Shown: positions 9,287 through 18,203 of the stretch, piece after piece
How positions within the stretch are numbered: position 1 is the stretch's first letter
Layout of the letters: the number at the start of each line of letters is the position of its first letter
DNA from: Acetobacterium woodii
Lineage (GTDB): Bacteria > Bacillota > Clostridia > Eubacteriales > Eubacteriaceae
Reading direction: 5' to 3'
DNA: 64,000 bases
Assembly: GCA_016213825.1 (NCBI GenBank)
Contig: JACQZP010000019.1
Coordinates: 1 to 64,000, forward strand
Position numbers and translations under genes: made by a program
Notes under the pieces: generated by a model
Told to the model about the DNA's origin: nothing
The model's database searches: none
Seen by the model: only the letters and a program-made list of their open reading frames with translations

Positions 9287-9309
9287 TTTTTATCATTTTA
9301 TGATGAAAA
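9287..9309. promoter_or_regulatory. Inverted repeat in a divergent promoter region
   Basis: TTTTTATCAT (9287-9296) faces ATGATGAAAA (9300-9309) with one mismatch. It is in the 128-base gap between the divergent methyltransferase (8233) and PucR gene (9387). It could be the PucR operator, though AT-rich symmetry alone is weak evidence. Confidence 0.35.
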
Positions 9310-9386
9310 TTTATTTTTGTAAATTAGACATTATTATTGACTTTTCAAGTGATGAATTATACACTTTGCATAAGGAGGGTTGACTA

Positions 9387-11039
9387 ATGGAATTATCACT
9401 GAATTTAATCAAGGAAAAGTTGGCTGATCTTGTAATCGATTATAAAATGGAAAAATCAGGTCAAAGACTGCACTTGCAGCGACCTGTTTTTTACCGGAAT
9501 CAGAAGGAATTGAACTCAAACACATTATATATAGCTCAGTCTGACCAATTACCAGCCGATCTCCAATGTCAGGTTGACGCGGCTTTAATTTTAATCGGCA
9601 GTCCGGCGATCAGCCTGAATCAGAATGGATTCAGTTATCTGGTTATTTCTGAAACGGTGTCGATTTTTGAGTTAAGTAACCGGATTCATCAGATCTATGA
9701 TTTTTTTGAGATCTGGAATATGAGTCTGCAAAAGAGTATTCGTGAGAAGAAGTCCCTACAGTATCTTATGGATCTCTCGGAACCGGTGTTCGAAAATGGT
9801 ATCACTATTATGAATCCGGATTTTTATATCATAGCCCGGACATCCCTGACCCTCGATTTTAATTTATTTGAAGAACTAAAAACTGATGAATTTGGTCGAC
9901 TTCAGCCGCAGCAGGTCAATTCCTTTAAAAATGATTTGGCCTATCAAAAGATCAAAGATGAAAAAGGGGTATTTATTTATCCGAAAAACATTTTACCCTA
10001 TCGCACGCTGTGTAAAAATATTTTTCATCACGACAGTTTTCTGTTTCGGTTGGTTGTTTGTGAAAACATTCATCCTTTTTCAGAGAGTGATGCGGTGCTA
10101 CTAGAACATCTAGGAAAATATCTCACAGAGGATTCAGAGTATTTGGTTTCGGTGAATCGTTTTGATGACGATGAATTGATTGAATTACTAAATGATATGG
10201 TTGCTGGGAAGGCCTATCATTTAGCGGATTTTGAAAAAGAACTGAAGCGGCTAGGCTGGGAGCTGAACCATATTTATTGTGTGGCGTATGTGCTTCCCAG
10301 TGATCAGGATATCTACAACCAAACATTGACCTACTTCTGTAATAAGATTCGGCACGATTTTGAGGATGCCTTCGCCTTCGCCCATAAAGATCATTTGATT
10401 GTTCTCTTTAATCTAAACCGGATTAAAAACAGGCAGGAATTTTTCGATGACTTTAATGTATTTATCAAAGAAAGTAATTTTAAAATCGGCTATAGTAATG
10501 ATTCAAATGGTTTAGGCAATTTTAGGGATTATTTCAAAGAAGCCCAGATTGCTCTGGATTTTGGCGGTCAGACAGCACCCCAAAATGACGTCCATCAATT
10601 CAGTGATTATGTTTTATTCTATCTTATGAGCCAGATGACCAGAGAGCTTCCGGCGGCAAACTTAAACGCACCAATTTTATCTCGTTTAAGTGCCTATGAT
10701 GATAAAAATGGCACCGAATATATAAAAACCCTTACCATCTATTTAAAGAACAACATGAATGCGCTTCAAACTGCTAAAGATTTATCTATCCATCGTGGCA
10801 CGATGGTCTATCGCCTTGAGCGAATCCGGGAAATTGGAAAAATTGATTTTGAGAATCCGGATGAATTGCTGCATGTGAATATTTCACTAAAGCTTCAGAA
10901 TAATTTAACTAGTATAAAACCTGTCAAAGAAAATACGGGCGAGGAGTTTGCGGAGCAGATTTTAGCAGACTTGATCGCTAAAGGATATCATGGGAAAAAA
11001 CTACTAAAAAAATTCAAGGAAGAGCAGAAAAAAGTTTGA
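9387..11039 (+). CDS. PucR-family regulator
   Basis: The 550-residue protein has the same layout as the gene at 5973: an N-terminal sensor region, a middle domain, and a C-terminal PucR helix-turn-helix at about 450-505 (NALQTAKDLSIHRGTMVYRL). A lysine-rich tail of about 30 residues (ending KKLLKKFKEEQKK) extends past the usual end of the family. AAGGAGGG precedes the ATG. It is divergent from the methyltransferase at 8233. A truncated paralogue is divergent from the equivalent methyltransferase at 14560, which points to duplication of a regulator-methyltransferase module. Confidence 0.88.
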   Translation: MELSLNLIKEKLADLVIDYKMEKSGQRLHLQRPVFYRNQKELNSNTLYIAQSDQLPADLQCQVDAALILIGSPAISLNQNGFSYLVISETVSIFELSNRIHQIYDFFEIWNMSLQKSIREKKSLQYLMDLSEPVFENGITIMNPDFYIIARTSLTLDFNLFEELKTDEFGRLQPQQVNSFKNDLAYQKIKDEKGVFIYPKNILPYRTLCKNIFHHDSFLFRLVVCENIHPFSESDAVLLEHLGKYLTEDSEYLVSVNRFDDDELIELLNDMVAGKAYHLADFEKELKRLGWELNHIYCVAYVLPSDQDIYNQTLTYFCNKIRHDFEDAFAFAHKDHLIVLFNLNRIKNRQEFFDDFNVFIKESNFKIGYSNDSNGLGNFRDYFKEAQIALDFGGQTAPQNDVHQFSDYVLFYLMSQMTRELPAANLNAPILSRLSAYDDKNGTEYIKTLTIYLKNNMNALQTAKDLSIHRGTMVYRLERIREIGKIDFENPDELLHVNISLKLQNNLTSIKPVKENTGEEFAEQILADLIAKGYHGKKLLKKFKEEQKKV

Positions 11040-11203
11040 CTAGCTGTTGAGAATATGATCAGCTGAAACGATATATCAAATTGAGAATAATGAACAATTT
11101 GTATAAAAGTTCAAAATAAAAGGAAATCAATGGAAGAAATCACGTATCGGACGTTTCTGTTTTGAGTTATGATGATTCCATCTTATAGAAAGAGGTATTT
11201 CTG

Positions 11204-12529
11204 ATGAATTCTCAAAATACATTAACATTTGTACCACATATTCCCAACAATGTACCAGAAGTAAAGGTGATGGTCGCACCAGAAGGATTGTGGCATCCGA
11301 TGACCGATGGAACCTGGCCATTACATCCTTTTGCCTATGATAAATGGGAGATTGAGGAATTGAGTTGGCATGATACCTGCTATATCCATGCAGGTTTGAA
11401 TCCATTTCTGCAGTTCGCTGTAAAAGGAAAAGAATTTCTGGATCTTATGGAGGCGATCAGTGTTAACACATTTCGCAATTTCCCTGTCGGGAAAGCCCGT
11501 CACACCATTCTATGCAATGATCAGGGAAAGATTATTCTGGACGGGATCATCATCCGCCGTTCAGAAGAAGACTTTATTTGTGCCTGCTTACCCGATCCTG
11601 CCATGTTTAACGCCCAACTAGGCAATCAATTTAATATTACTTCTGAGTATATCGGGGATACAAATTTCTTTTATCAGATGTGTGGACCTAAGTCTTTACA
11701 AATCGTTGAGGAAGCAGCGCGGCAGGATCTTCATGATTTAAAATTCATGCACACTGCTGATGCCAAAATTGCTGGTAAAGAGGTATTTATTCTGCGTACG
11801 GGGATGGCTGGAACTCTGGGCTATGAAGTTCATGGCAAAACTGAAGATGCTCACGAAGTTTATAATAAGTTGCTGGAAGTTGGCGGAAAATATGGGATCC
11901 AGAAGCTGGGACGTTATGCTTATGTCAATGCCCACTGTGAAGGTAGTATACCTCAGATTGCCGAACATTTTGCATCCCCAATGGATCCTGTGGTTTTGTC
12001 AGGTAGTCTTCCTAGAGATTCAGAGCTGGTCTTTCGTAGTCCAGTTGATCTGGGATGGGATAAACTCGTAAAGTTCAACCACGATTTTCCTGGTAAAGAA
12101 GCATTAAAAAAAGAACTGGAAGGGCCCCATAATACTGCTGTACATCTTATCTGGAATAAGGAAGATGTGTTAAAAGTAATGGCTGGTTCCATGGATCCGG
12201 AGAAGCGATATGATACCATGGATTTGGTTTGCGATTATGACTATGTCCGCAATAATGCGGGTATGCATATTGATGCCGTTTATGATGGCGAAAAGATGAT
12301 CGGGGCTTCTTCTGGCCGCATGCTTTCTCCCAAAACAAGAGATATGATTTCGATTGGTTCGATCAATTCAGACTATGCAATAGAAGGTACGGTGATTGAA
12401 GTACTCTGGGGTAATCCTGAAAGCAATCAGGTTCGGGTTCGGGCAACCGTCACCTTATTCCCGTATATCAAAGAAAATAGAAACGAAAATTTTGATACGG
12501 AAACCATCCCACATCCAGTTTTTGATTAA
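11204..12529 (+). CDS. GcvT-family protein, LigM/DesA-like (possible THF-dependent O-demethylase)
   Basis: The 441-residue protein has the aminomethyltransferase fold: a folate-binding N-terminal part (about 30-340) and a GcvT C-terminal barrel. Segments match, as I recall them, those of the vanillate demethylase LigM rather than glycine-cleavage GcvT: QMCGPKSLQIVEEAA, LRTGMAGTLGYEVHG, KLVKFNHDFPGKEAL and VHLIWNKEDVLKVMAGSMD. LigM and DesA move the methyl of an aryl methyl ether directly to tetrahydrofolate without a corrinoid. The gene stands alone, amid corrinoid-type demethylase genes and between two PucR genes, with a terminator after it. Alternatives are a DmdA-like or N-methyl demethylase. 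Substrate unproven. Confidence 0.75.
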   Translation: MNSQNTLTFVPHIPNNVPEVKVMVAPEGLWHPMTDGTWPLHPFAYDKWEIEELSWHDTCYIHAGLNPFLQFAVKGKEFLDLMEAISVNTFRNFPVGKARHTILCNDQGKIILDGIIIRRSEEDFICACLPDPAMFNAQLGNQFNITSEYIGDTNFFYQMCGPKSLQIVEEAARQDLHDLKFMHTADAKIAGKEVFILRTGMAGTLGYEVHGKTEDAHEVYNKLLEVGGKYGIQKLGRYAYVNAHCEGSIPQIAEHFASPMDPVVLSGSLPRDSELVFRSPVDLGWDKLVKFNHDFPGKEALKKELEGPHNTAVHLIWNKEDVLKVMAGSMDPEKRYDTMDLVCDYDYVRNNAGMHIDAVYDGEKMIGASSGRMLSPKTRDMISIGSINSDYAIEGTVIEVLWGNPESNQVRVRATVTLFPYIKENRNENFDTETIPHPVFD

Positions 12530-12598
12530 TTAGCTGGGATAGAAAAATTCCTTAATTTAATGGTTATGACCGAAATTTCTTTATATTAATTTTAAACA

Positions 12599-12651
12599 AA
12601 AGGAAGCTAATGCATGAACTGGATGTTTACAGCTGTGCGAAAGCTTCCTTT
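12599..12651. terminator. Terminator-like hairpin
   Basis: AAAGGAAGCT (12599-12608) pairs perfectly with AGCTTCCTTT (12642-12651) and is followed by TTG. The loop is long (33 bases), so efficiency is uncertain. It lies between the LigM-like gene and the next PucR gene. Confidence 0.5.
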
Positions 12652-12654
12652 TTG

Positions 12655-12684
12655 TTGTATAATCGGATTGACAGATGATATAAT
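12655..12684 (+). promoter_or_regulatory. Candidate sigma-A promoter of the third PucR gene
   Basis: TTGTAT at 12655 and a consensus TATAAT at 12679 are 18 bases apart and lead to the start codon at 12716. The -10 box overlaps the ATG at 12683, which argues against that ATG as the start. Confidence 0.45.
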
Positions 12685-12715
12685 GACAAAAAAGCTTGAT
12701 ATCAGGAGAAACCCC

Positions 12716-13924
12716 ATGTTGATTTCGCAGGATACATATTCAACCCGTAAAGATAAAATTTTAAATGCTTTAATCGAAAGAAAAGGATTGCAGTATTTGA
12801 CGGATGTGGCAGCCGAAGCGCTGAATAATCCCATCTTTATTTATGATGTCAGTGGAAAAATTCTGGCAAAAAGTAAGATAAGCAGTCATCGGGAGGTCTG
12901 GGAAGAATTATTTCCAAACGGCCATCTGAGCTCTGATAATCGTCGAATCACTGAGAATGCTGGTGTAATAAAGAGAATAATGGAAGATGATTCTCCGGTG
13001 ATGGGACAGTTTGTTTTTAGTCGGTTTCGTTTTTTAGGATGCCGAGTTCGTGACAATGACAATGTCGTAGCCATTGCCACCGTAGTAGAAAAGAATCCCT
13101 TAGAAGGGGATGATTCGGATTTACTGGTGATGATATGCAAATCTGTTCTATTTGAATTATTGTATCGTGAACGTACTGCAATGCAAAAGATTCCATATTT
13201 TGGATTGTTGAAAGACATCATTGAAAGGACGGGTTCCGTAAATGAAATCCGGGAACGGTGTCAAGTTCTTAAGTTAAATACTTCTAAGGAAATGCGTTTG
13301 ATTGAGATTAGATTTCCCGGATATGTGAGCAATTCGTTGTCCTTAAGTTTGCTCCGGGAAATGCTGATAGCATCCATACCATCATGCTACTGCATTATTT
13401 ATTCTGAAAGTTTAATCCTGATCATGGAGGAGAACTTCTTAAACCAATCAATATTGGACGTAATCCAAAAAGTTTTTATTAATTACGAAATTCGGATCGG
13501 GATCAGTTCCAAGTTTACGGAGATCTTAGGGGTACAAACTGCGTTTCAGGAAATGCGGGCCATTCAAAGTGTGTGTCAGAAATTAAAAGTTGACAAACCG
13601 GTAATATTTTATGAAGATATCATAATGTATCATTTTATGGAATTGGCATCAAAAGACTATGATTTAAAAAAATTCTGTCTTCCTGCGATTAGGCAAATAG
13701 AAGAATACGACCAATGTCATGGAACATTATTAAAACAAAGTCTTGAGGGATACCTTGAAGCTGGCAGAAATATCCAGAAAGCGGCAGAGCGTTTGCATAC
13801 CCATAAAAATACCCTTTACTATCGCATAAAGCGTATCGAAGATTTTTTTGATCTGGATTTGGATGAAGAAAATTTATGCTTCAATCTGCAATTATCTCTT
13901 CGGATGCAGCAGTTAGTGGAATAA
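12716..13924 (+). CDS. PucR-family regulator
   Basis: The 402-residue protein is shorter than the other two PucR proteins. It has a GAF-like/sensor N-terminal half (KGLQYLTDVAAEALNNPIFI at about 22-42, seen also in CdaR-type regulators), a middle domain, and the PucR helix-turn-helix near 345-395 (NIQKAAERLHTHKNTLYYRI). The ATG at 12716 is used because AGGAG lies eight bases before it and upstream in-frame starts overlap promoter or terminator sequence. It follows the LigM-like gene and might regulate it. A strong terminator follows at 13994. Confidence 0.85.
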   Translation: MLISQDTYSTRKDKILNALIERKGLQYLTDVAAEALNNPIFIYDVSGKILAKSKISSHREVWEELFPNGHLSSDNRRITENAGVIKRIMEDDSPVMGQFVFSRFRFLGCRVRDNDNVVAIATVVEKNPLEGDDSDLLVMICKSVLFELLYRERTAMQKIPYFGLLKDIIERTGSVNEIRERCQVLKLNTSKEMRLIEIRFPGYVSNSLSLSLLREMLIASIPSCYCIIYSESLILIMEENFLNQSILDVIQKVFINYEIRIGISSKFTEILGVQTAFQEMRAIQSVCQKLKVDKPVIFYEDIIMYHFMELASKDYDLKKFCLPAIRQIEEYDQCHGTLLKQSLEGYLEAGRNIQKAAERLHTHKNTLYYRIKRIEDFFDLDLDEENLCFNLQLSLRMQQLVE

Positions 13925-13993
13925 TTAACTGGAGAGGACCCCTAGACAGGGGGGCCAAAATATAGATCGTAATTACGTTTCTCAATAAACTTG

Positions 13994-14024
13994 AACCTCA
14001 TGGAATATCACCATGAGGTTTTTA
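13994..14024. terminator. Rho-independent terminator
   Basis: AACCTCATGG pairs perfectly with CCATGAGGTT across a seven-base loop and is followed by TTT. It lies 70 bases after the PucR stop codon. Confidence 0.8.
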
Positions 14025-14062
14025 TCATTTCCGGGATAATCTTCCTAATCGCAAACAGATTT

Positions 14063-14098
14063 ACACCCCTACTTTTATATTTTGAAAAATAGGGGTGT
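14063..14098. terminator. Hairpin between convergent units
   Basis: ACACCCCTA (14063-14071) faces TAGGGGTGT (14090-14098) with an AT-rich loop. It could end transcription of the minus-strand regulator remnant that stops at 14116. Confidence 0.45.
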
Positions 14099-14115
14099 TG
14101 CAATTGCAGTAGAGA

Positions 14116-14425
14116 TTATTTAATGTGGTGGATTTTGGCCATATAAAAGGCTTGTTTTAAATTCGCAATCAAATTGGGAATCGTGTCTACCTTGGCCAGA
14201 ATGCGGGGGATCACCAATGCAGATTAAGGCCGAAGCCGGCATAAAGGTCAGGTCAGGTGGCAGCTTTTCGGCCATGGTTATATATAATATGTGGGAAGCT
14301 AAACAGGCACCACTAGCATAAAAAAACGGATGGGGTAAGTGTAATAAAGATCCAGATACACCAATGTTGTCATCATTTACAAGAGCGGCCAGTTTCTCTT
14401 TCAGCAGTGTTAAAGAGAAGTCCAT
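14116..14425 (-). pseudogene. Truncated and frameshifted PucR regulator
   Basis: The first 75 or so residues (from MDFSLTLLKEKLAALVNDD) match the N-terminus of the intact PucR protein at 9387 (MELSLNLIKEKLADLVIDYK) at the same positions. After a GDPP/GSPA point the frame shifts; the alternative frame continues as LAKVDTIPNLIANLKQAF and stops at 14116-14118. The central domain and helix-turn-helix are absent. It is divergent from the methyltransferase at 14560, exactly as the intact copy is from 8233. It is therefore a decayed duplicate and cannot bind DNA as a PucR protein. Its promoter region may still serve the methyltransferase. Confidence 0.8.
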
Positions 14426-14559
14426 GGTTTTTCGCCTCTTTGTACACAGTGTATAGATTAAGACCGAAAAAGTCAATCAGCTTGTATAATTTACAGTTTC
14501 GTAAATTTATCGTAAGATTTAAATATCAATTGAACAAGAATTTAAGGAGGACTATTGAT

Positions 14560-15573
14560 ATGGCACTTACACCGAAAGAAAACTATTTAAACGCAATCAA
14601 TCACAAAGAAACCGAATGGACACCGGTACACCTTGCCGATTGTGGCGTGCTGGGATTTGGCGCCCTGCCAGGCCCCTGGATTGAAAAAGGACCCTTGGGT
14701 GGCGGCTATGATGGCTTTGGCATTCGTTGGATCACGCCAGCTTCCGGTGGTGGCGCTCCGATTCCGGCACCCAATGAACATATTATGGATGCAGATACCA
14801 TCATCGATTGGAAAAATATCGTCAAATTTCCCGATCTGGAAGCCGTTGACTGGCAGGAAATGGTGAATGCTGAACTAAAAATGATGCCCGTTGACAGAAC
14901 TGTGCAAGCCATTGAATTTGGCTGTGGCAATGGCGTGTTTGAGCGACTGGCGGCCTTGATGGGTTTTGAGGAAGCCTTGATGGCACTGGCCGAAGAACCA
15001 GAGGCCTGCAATGAATTAATGACCGCCATTACTGATTATAAAATTGAGTTTGCCAAAAAAGTGAAAAAGTATTACAACCCGGATCTGTTTACCAATTATG
15101 ATGACATTGCCACCGAAAGAGGTCTGTTTATGTCGCCGACGGTTTATCGCGAACTGATTAAACCCCATCACAAACGGCTTAATGACGCCGTCAGAGAACT
15201 AGGGATGATACCAGTGCAGCACACCTGCGGTTACTGTGAACCCTTGATTGAAGATATTATCGAAACCGGAGCGGCGGTCTGGACTTCAGTTCAGCCTACC
15301 AATGATATTGTCGGGATGCAGAAAAAATTCGGCGATAAAATTGTTTTAATGGGTGGATTTGATACCAATGGTGCCCCCGGCGCTCCCGATGCGACCCTGG
15401 AAACACGAATCGCTGAAGTTCATCGCTGCTTTGATGAATATGGCCAACAACCAGGATTTATCTTCTTCGGACATGTGCTGGTTAATAGTATAGATCCCGC
15501 CGAAATGGGTGCGCAAATGATGCCTATTATTCAAGAGGCAGTTCGTTACAGTCACCAGCTGGCAACAAAATAA
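14560..15573 (+). CDS. URO-D-fold corrinoid methyltransferase
   Basis: The 337-residue protein is the paralogue of that at 8233 with the same HTCGYC metal motif at about 220 and the FGCGNGVFERLAALMGFEE block. The ATG at 14560 is preceded by AAGGAGG, and it matches the paralogue; the longer upstream frame is not needed. It heads a five-gene unit with a GTPase, a His-rich protein, a pterin methyltransferase and a corrinoid protein (14560-18150). That is a complete methyl-transfer chain: substrate to corrinoid (this enzyme), corrinoid (17524), and corrinoid to tetrahydrofolate (16631). No reductive activator gene is in the unit. Confidence 0.88.
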   Translation: MALTPKENYLNAINHKETEWTPVHLADCGVLGFGALPGPWIEKGPLGGGYDGFGIRWITPASGGGAPIPAPNEHIMDADTIIDWKNIVKFPDLEAVDWQEMVNAELKMMPVDRTVQAIEFGCGNGVFERLAALMGFEEALMALAEEPEACNELMTAITDYKIEFAKKVKKYYNPDLFTNYDDIATERGLFMSPTVYRELIKPHHKRLNDAVRELGMIPVQHTCGYCEPLIEDIIETGAAVWTSVQPTNDIVGMQKKFGDKIVLMGGFDTNGAPGAPDATLETRIAEVHRCFDEYGQQPGFIFFGHVLVNSIDPAEMGAQMMPIIQEAVRYSHQLATK

Positions 15574-15596
15574 CAGCACCAGAAAAGGAAACCATT

Positions 15597-16226
15597 GTGA
15601 AGATATTAATTCTTGGGGGATTTTTAGGCTCCGGTAAAACCAGCGTATTGCTGCAACTGGCAGAATATCTCGTCAGTCTTGAAAAAGAGTATCATTCTGG
15701 AATAAAAGTCGCAATTGTGGAAAATGAAATTGGTGCCATCGGAATTGATGATAAAGTCCTGAAGAAGGCCGGATTTAGTGTTAACAATCTTTTTAGTGGT
15801 TGTGCTTGCTGCTCGCTCACCGGAGAACTGGTTGCCAGTATTAAAAATATCCAGATTGAACTTGATCCCAAATGGCTGATCATTGAAGCGACTGGGGTTG
15901 CTTATCCAGGCAGTATCAGAAAAGTAATTTTAGATGAGTTAGGTCTTGACGCCACAATCCTGACCATCGCTGATGCCAAACGCTGGCAACGATTGGTTAG
16001 CGCCATGGAATTGCTGGTATCCGGACAGTTGGAGGACACTTCGATCGTATTGCTGAATAAAGTGGATCTGATCAACAGTGCAGAATTTAAGCAAGTTGAG
16101 CAGAGCATATTAAACTATAATCAAACAGCGGAGATCATTCCAATATCCGCAAAAGCGGTAATTCCGGAAGCCATATTAAAAAAAATAGTTAATCAAGCGG
16201 AGGTGTTATTTGATAACAAAGCATAA
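15597..16226 (+). CDS. G3E-family GTPase (CobW/ZNG/HypB-like metallochaperone)
   Basis: The 209-residue protein has a P-loop GGFLGSGKTS at about 7-16, the GCACCSLTG cysteine motif (CxCC, about 67-75) typical of CobW-type metal-handling GTPases, and the base-recognition NKVDL at about 151. It lacks the CobW C-terminal domain, so it is a compact form. The GTG start follows AAAAGGA. It lies between a metal-dependent methyltransferase and a His-rich protein with which it overlaps by 17 bases, so the two are probably translated together. The likely role is GTP-driven delivery of zinc or another metal to the methyltransferase; cobalt delivery is less likely. Confidence 0.82.
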   Translation: MKILILGGFLGSGKTSVLLQLAEYLVSLEKEYHSGIKVAIVENEIGAIGIDDKVLKKAGFSVNNLFSGCACCSLTGELVASIKNIQIELDPKWLIIEATGVAYPGSIRKVILDELGLDATILTIADAKRWQRLVSAMELLVSGQLEDTSIVLLNKVDLINSAEFKQVEQSILNYNQTAEIIPISAKAVIPEAILKKIVNQAEVLFDNKA

Positions 16227-16617
16227 CCACGCAGAATCCTGTAACCATCACCATCATTCCGGTCATCATCATGGGATTGAATCACACCTACATGATGATG
16301 TGTTGGTATGCTCCGGCAAGCGGGATATTATTGGAGATTTGGAAACCATAAAACTAAATTTGGTTGGTGAAGTCAAAATCCTGGCCAATTGGATCCAGGA
16401 AACGGGAGGAATTATCGGTCATGTCAAGGCTTTGGTTGAACGCGATTTCCCGGTAACCATGATCTCAACCACTGGGGACGATGTAACAATCAAAGAAATG
16501 ACAGGATCAACCGTTAAAGTAAGTGTTGTAGCAATCGTATTCAATATGAATGCTCAAAGACTGGAATGCCGTATCGCATCACTATTTGACGCTTTACAGA
16601 AACAAACAGATTTGTAA
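16210..16617 (+). CDS. His-rich small protein, putative metal-binding partner
   Basis: The 135-residue protein starts at a TTG preceded by GGAGG inside the end of the GTPase gene. Residues 5-28 hold eleven histidines (HNHAESCNHHHHSGHHHG) plus a cysteine, a clear metal-binding tail. The rest, about 100 residues, is a small globular domain that I do not recognise (SGKRDIIGDLETIKLNLVGE and a TTGDDVTIKEM segment). It is coupled to the GTPase gene and is followed by the pterin methyltransferase. By analogy with HypB and SlyD-type tails it may store or hand over zinc, nickel or cobalt to the GTPase or to the methyltransferase. Function is inferred from context. Confidence 0.72.
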   Translation: MITKHNHAESCNHHHHSGHHHGIESHLHDDVLVCSGKRDIIGDLETIKLNLVGEVKILANWIQETGGIIGHVKALVERDFPVTMISTTGDDVTIKEMTGSTVKVSVVAIVFNMNAQRLECRIASLFDALQKQTDL

Positions 16618-16630
16618 GAGGAGTAAGAAA

Positions 16631-17428
16631 ATGATTATTATTGGAGAAAAAATTAACGGTGCCATCCCATCAACCGCGAAAGCGATTGCGGCCAAGGATG
16701 CAGAATATATTAAAAACCTGGCGATTGCACAGGCGGAAGCCGGAGCGGATTTCATTGATGTCTGCGCCTCAGTGGATGATGACATCGAACTGGAAACCAT
16801 GAAATGGCTGATTGACATTGTTCAAGAAGTCACCGATGTACCCATTGCCGTGGACAGCCCCAATGTCTACACTTGCATCGAGTCTATGAAATACTGTAAT
16901 AAACCGGGACTGTTTAATTCAGTTTCCTTAGAAGGCGACAAGGTCGATGTGGCATTTAAAGCCATCGCTGATACTAAATGGGAATGCGTCGCACTGTTAA
17001 ACAGTGACAAAGGTATTCCAAAAACCGCTAAAGATCGTTTGGATGTCTTTGCCGATCTGATGGTTAAGGTGAAAGAATATAACATCGACCCATCCCGAAT
17101 GCATATTGATCCATTGATTGAAATGCTGTGTACTTCTGAAGATGGCATAACTATGGTTACCGAAGTTATCCGCGGTATCAAAGCCCAATACCCCACCATC
17201 CATGTTACTGGTGCTGTCAGCAATATTTCTTTCAACCTGCCGGCCCGACGGATAGCCAACCAGGCCTTTGCCGTATTGGCCATGAGTGCCGGGATGGATA
17301 GCTTCATTCTCGATCCCCTGAACAAGGATATGATGGGCATGCTGTTTGCCACTGAAGCAATGATGGGCGAAGACGAATACTGCATGGAATACATCGGTGC
17401 TTTCCGGGAAGGTATTTTTGTAAAATAA
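16631..17428 (+). CDS. Methyltetrahydrofolate:corrinoid methyltransferase (MtvA/AcsE/MtrH type)
   Basis: The 265-residue protein has the dihydropteroate-synthase-like TIM barrel of pterin methyltransferases: the N-terminal GEKINGAIPSTA, DFIDVCAS (about 40), the NSVSLEGDK loop that binds the pterin and VSNISFNLPARR (about 200). Such enzymes move the methyl group from methyl-Co(III) protein to tetrahydrofolate, linking demethylation to the Wood-Ljungdahl pathway. The ATG has GAGGAG before it. It is about 97% identical in protein to the gene at 25696 on the other strand. The corrinoid gene follows at 17524. Confidence 0.9.
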   Translation: MIIIGEKINGAIPSTAKAIAAKDAEYIKNLAIAQAEAGADFIDVCASVDDDIELETMKWLIDIVQEVTDVPIAVDSPNVYTCIESMKYCNKPGLFNSVSLEGDKVDVAFKAIADTKWECVALLNSDKGIPKTAKDRLDVFADLMVKVKEYNIDPSRMHIDPLIEMLCTSEDGITMVTEVIRGIKAQYPTIHVTGAVSNISFNLPARRIANQAFAVLAMSAGMDSFILDPLNKDMMGMLFATEAMMGEDEYCMEYIGAFREGIFVK

Positions 17429-17523
17429 GTTACAACTAAACCCGAAGCACATACAGGTTTCAGGTGGTTGAAATAAAGTTTAGTGTATTACATTTAAATC
17501 AAAAATCAAAAGGAGAAATTAAC

Positions 17524-18150
17524 ATGTCTAAAATTGAAGAAGTAAAAGTTCTGGTCGAAACGGGTAAATCAAAAAAGGTTGCTGCAGCCGTTCAGGAAGC
17601 ATTGGATGCTGGCGATAAAGCGCAGGATATTCTGGATGCGATGATCGCTTCCATGGGTGTTGTTGGCGATAAATTCTCATCCGGAGAAATCTTTGTACCA
17701 GAAATGCTGATTGCCGCCAAAGCCATGTCCAAAGGTGTGGAAGTGTTAAAACCAGTGATGGCTGGTGATGTATCCAACTCTTTAGGAACCTGTATCATCG
17801 GAACGGTTGCTGGGGATCTCCACGATATCGGCAAGAATCTGGTCACAATGATGATCGAAAGTGCCGGATTTGACATGATTGATCTGGGTGTCGATGTGCC
17901 AGCAGAGCGATTTGTGGAAGCAGTAAAAGAAAATGACAACGTGGTCCTGGTTGCTTGTTCGGGTCTGTTGACCACCACCATGCCAGCCTTAAAAGAAGCT
18001 GTTCAAACCGTTAAAGCAGCTTTACCTGACATGAAAGTTCTTGTCGGCGGCGCTCCGGTTACTCAAGCTTATGCCGACGAAATTGGTGCCGATGGCTACG
18101 CAACGGATGCTGGCAGTGCCGCTGTTAAAGCAAAAGAACTGACTGCGTAA
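17524..18150 (+). CDS. Corrinoid (methyl-carrier) protein
   Basis: The 208-residue protein has the helical cap and B12 domain with the DLHDIG cofactor motif (about 97). The ATG at 17524 follows AAAAGGAG. It is close to the copy at 24973 (about 90% identical). In this unit it would accept the methyl group from the enzyme at 14560 and give it to that at 16631. A terminator at 18174 ends the operon. Confidence 0.93.
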   Translation: MSKIEEVKVLVETGKSKKVAAAVQEALDAGDKAQDILDAMIASMGVVGDKFSSGEIFVPEMLIAAKAMSKGVEVLKPVMAGDVSNSLGTCIIGTVAGDLHDIGKNLVTMMIESAGFDMIDLGVDVPAERFVEAVKENDNVVLVACSGLLTTTMPALKEAVQTVKAALPDMKVLVGGAPVTQAYADEIGADGYATDAGSAAVKAKELTA

Positions 18151-18173
18151 AAGAGTAAACGTTTTTGAATTAC

Positions 18174-18203
18174 AAAAGATCTGGTTTTTTACCAGGTCTT
18201 TTC
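18174..18203 (+). terminator. Rho-independent terminator
   Basis: AAAAGATCTGG pairs with CCAGGTCTTTT (one G-T pair) and TTCTTG follows. It closes the five-gene methyl-transfer operon. Confidence 0.8.
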
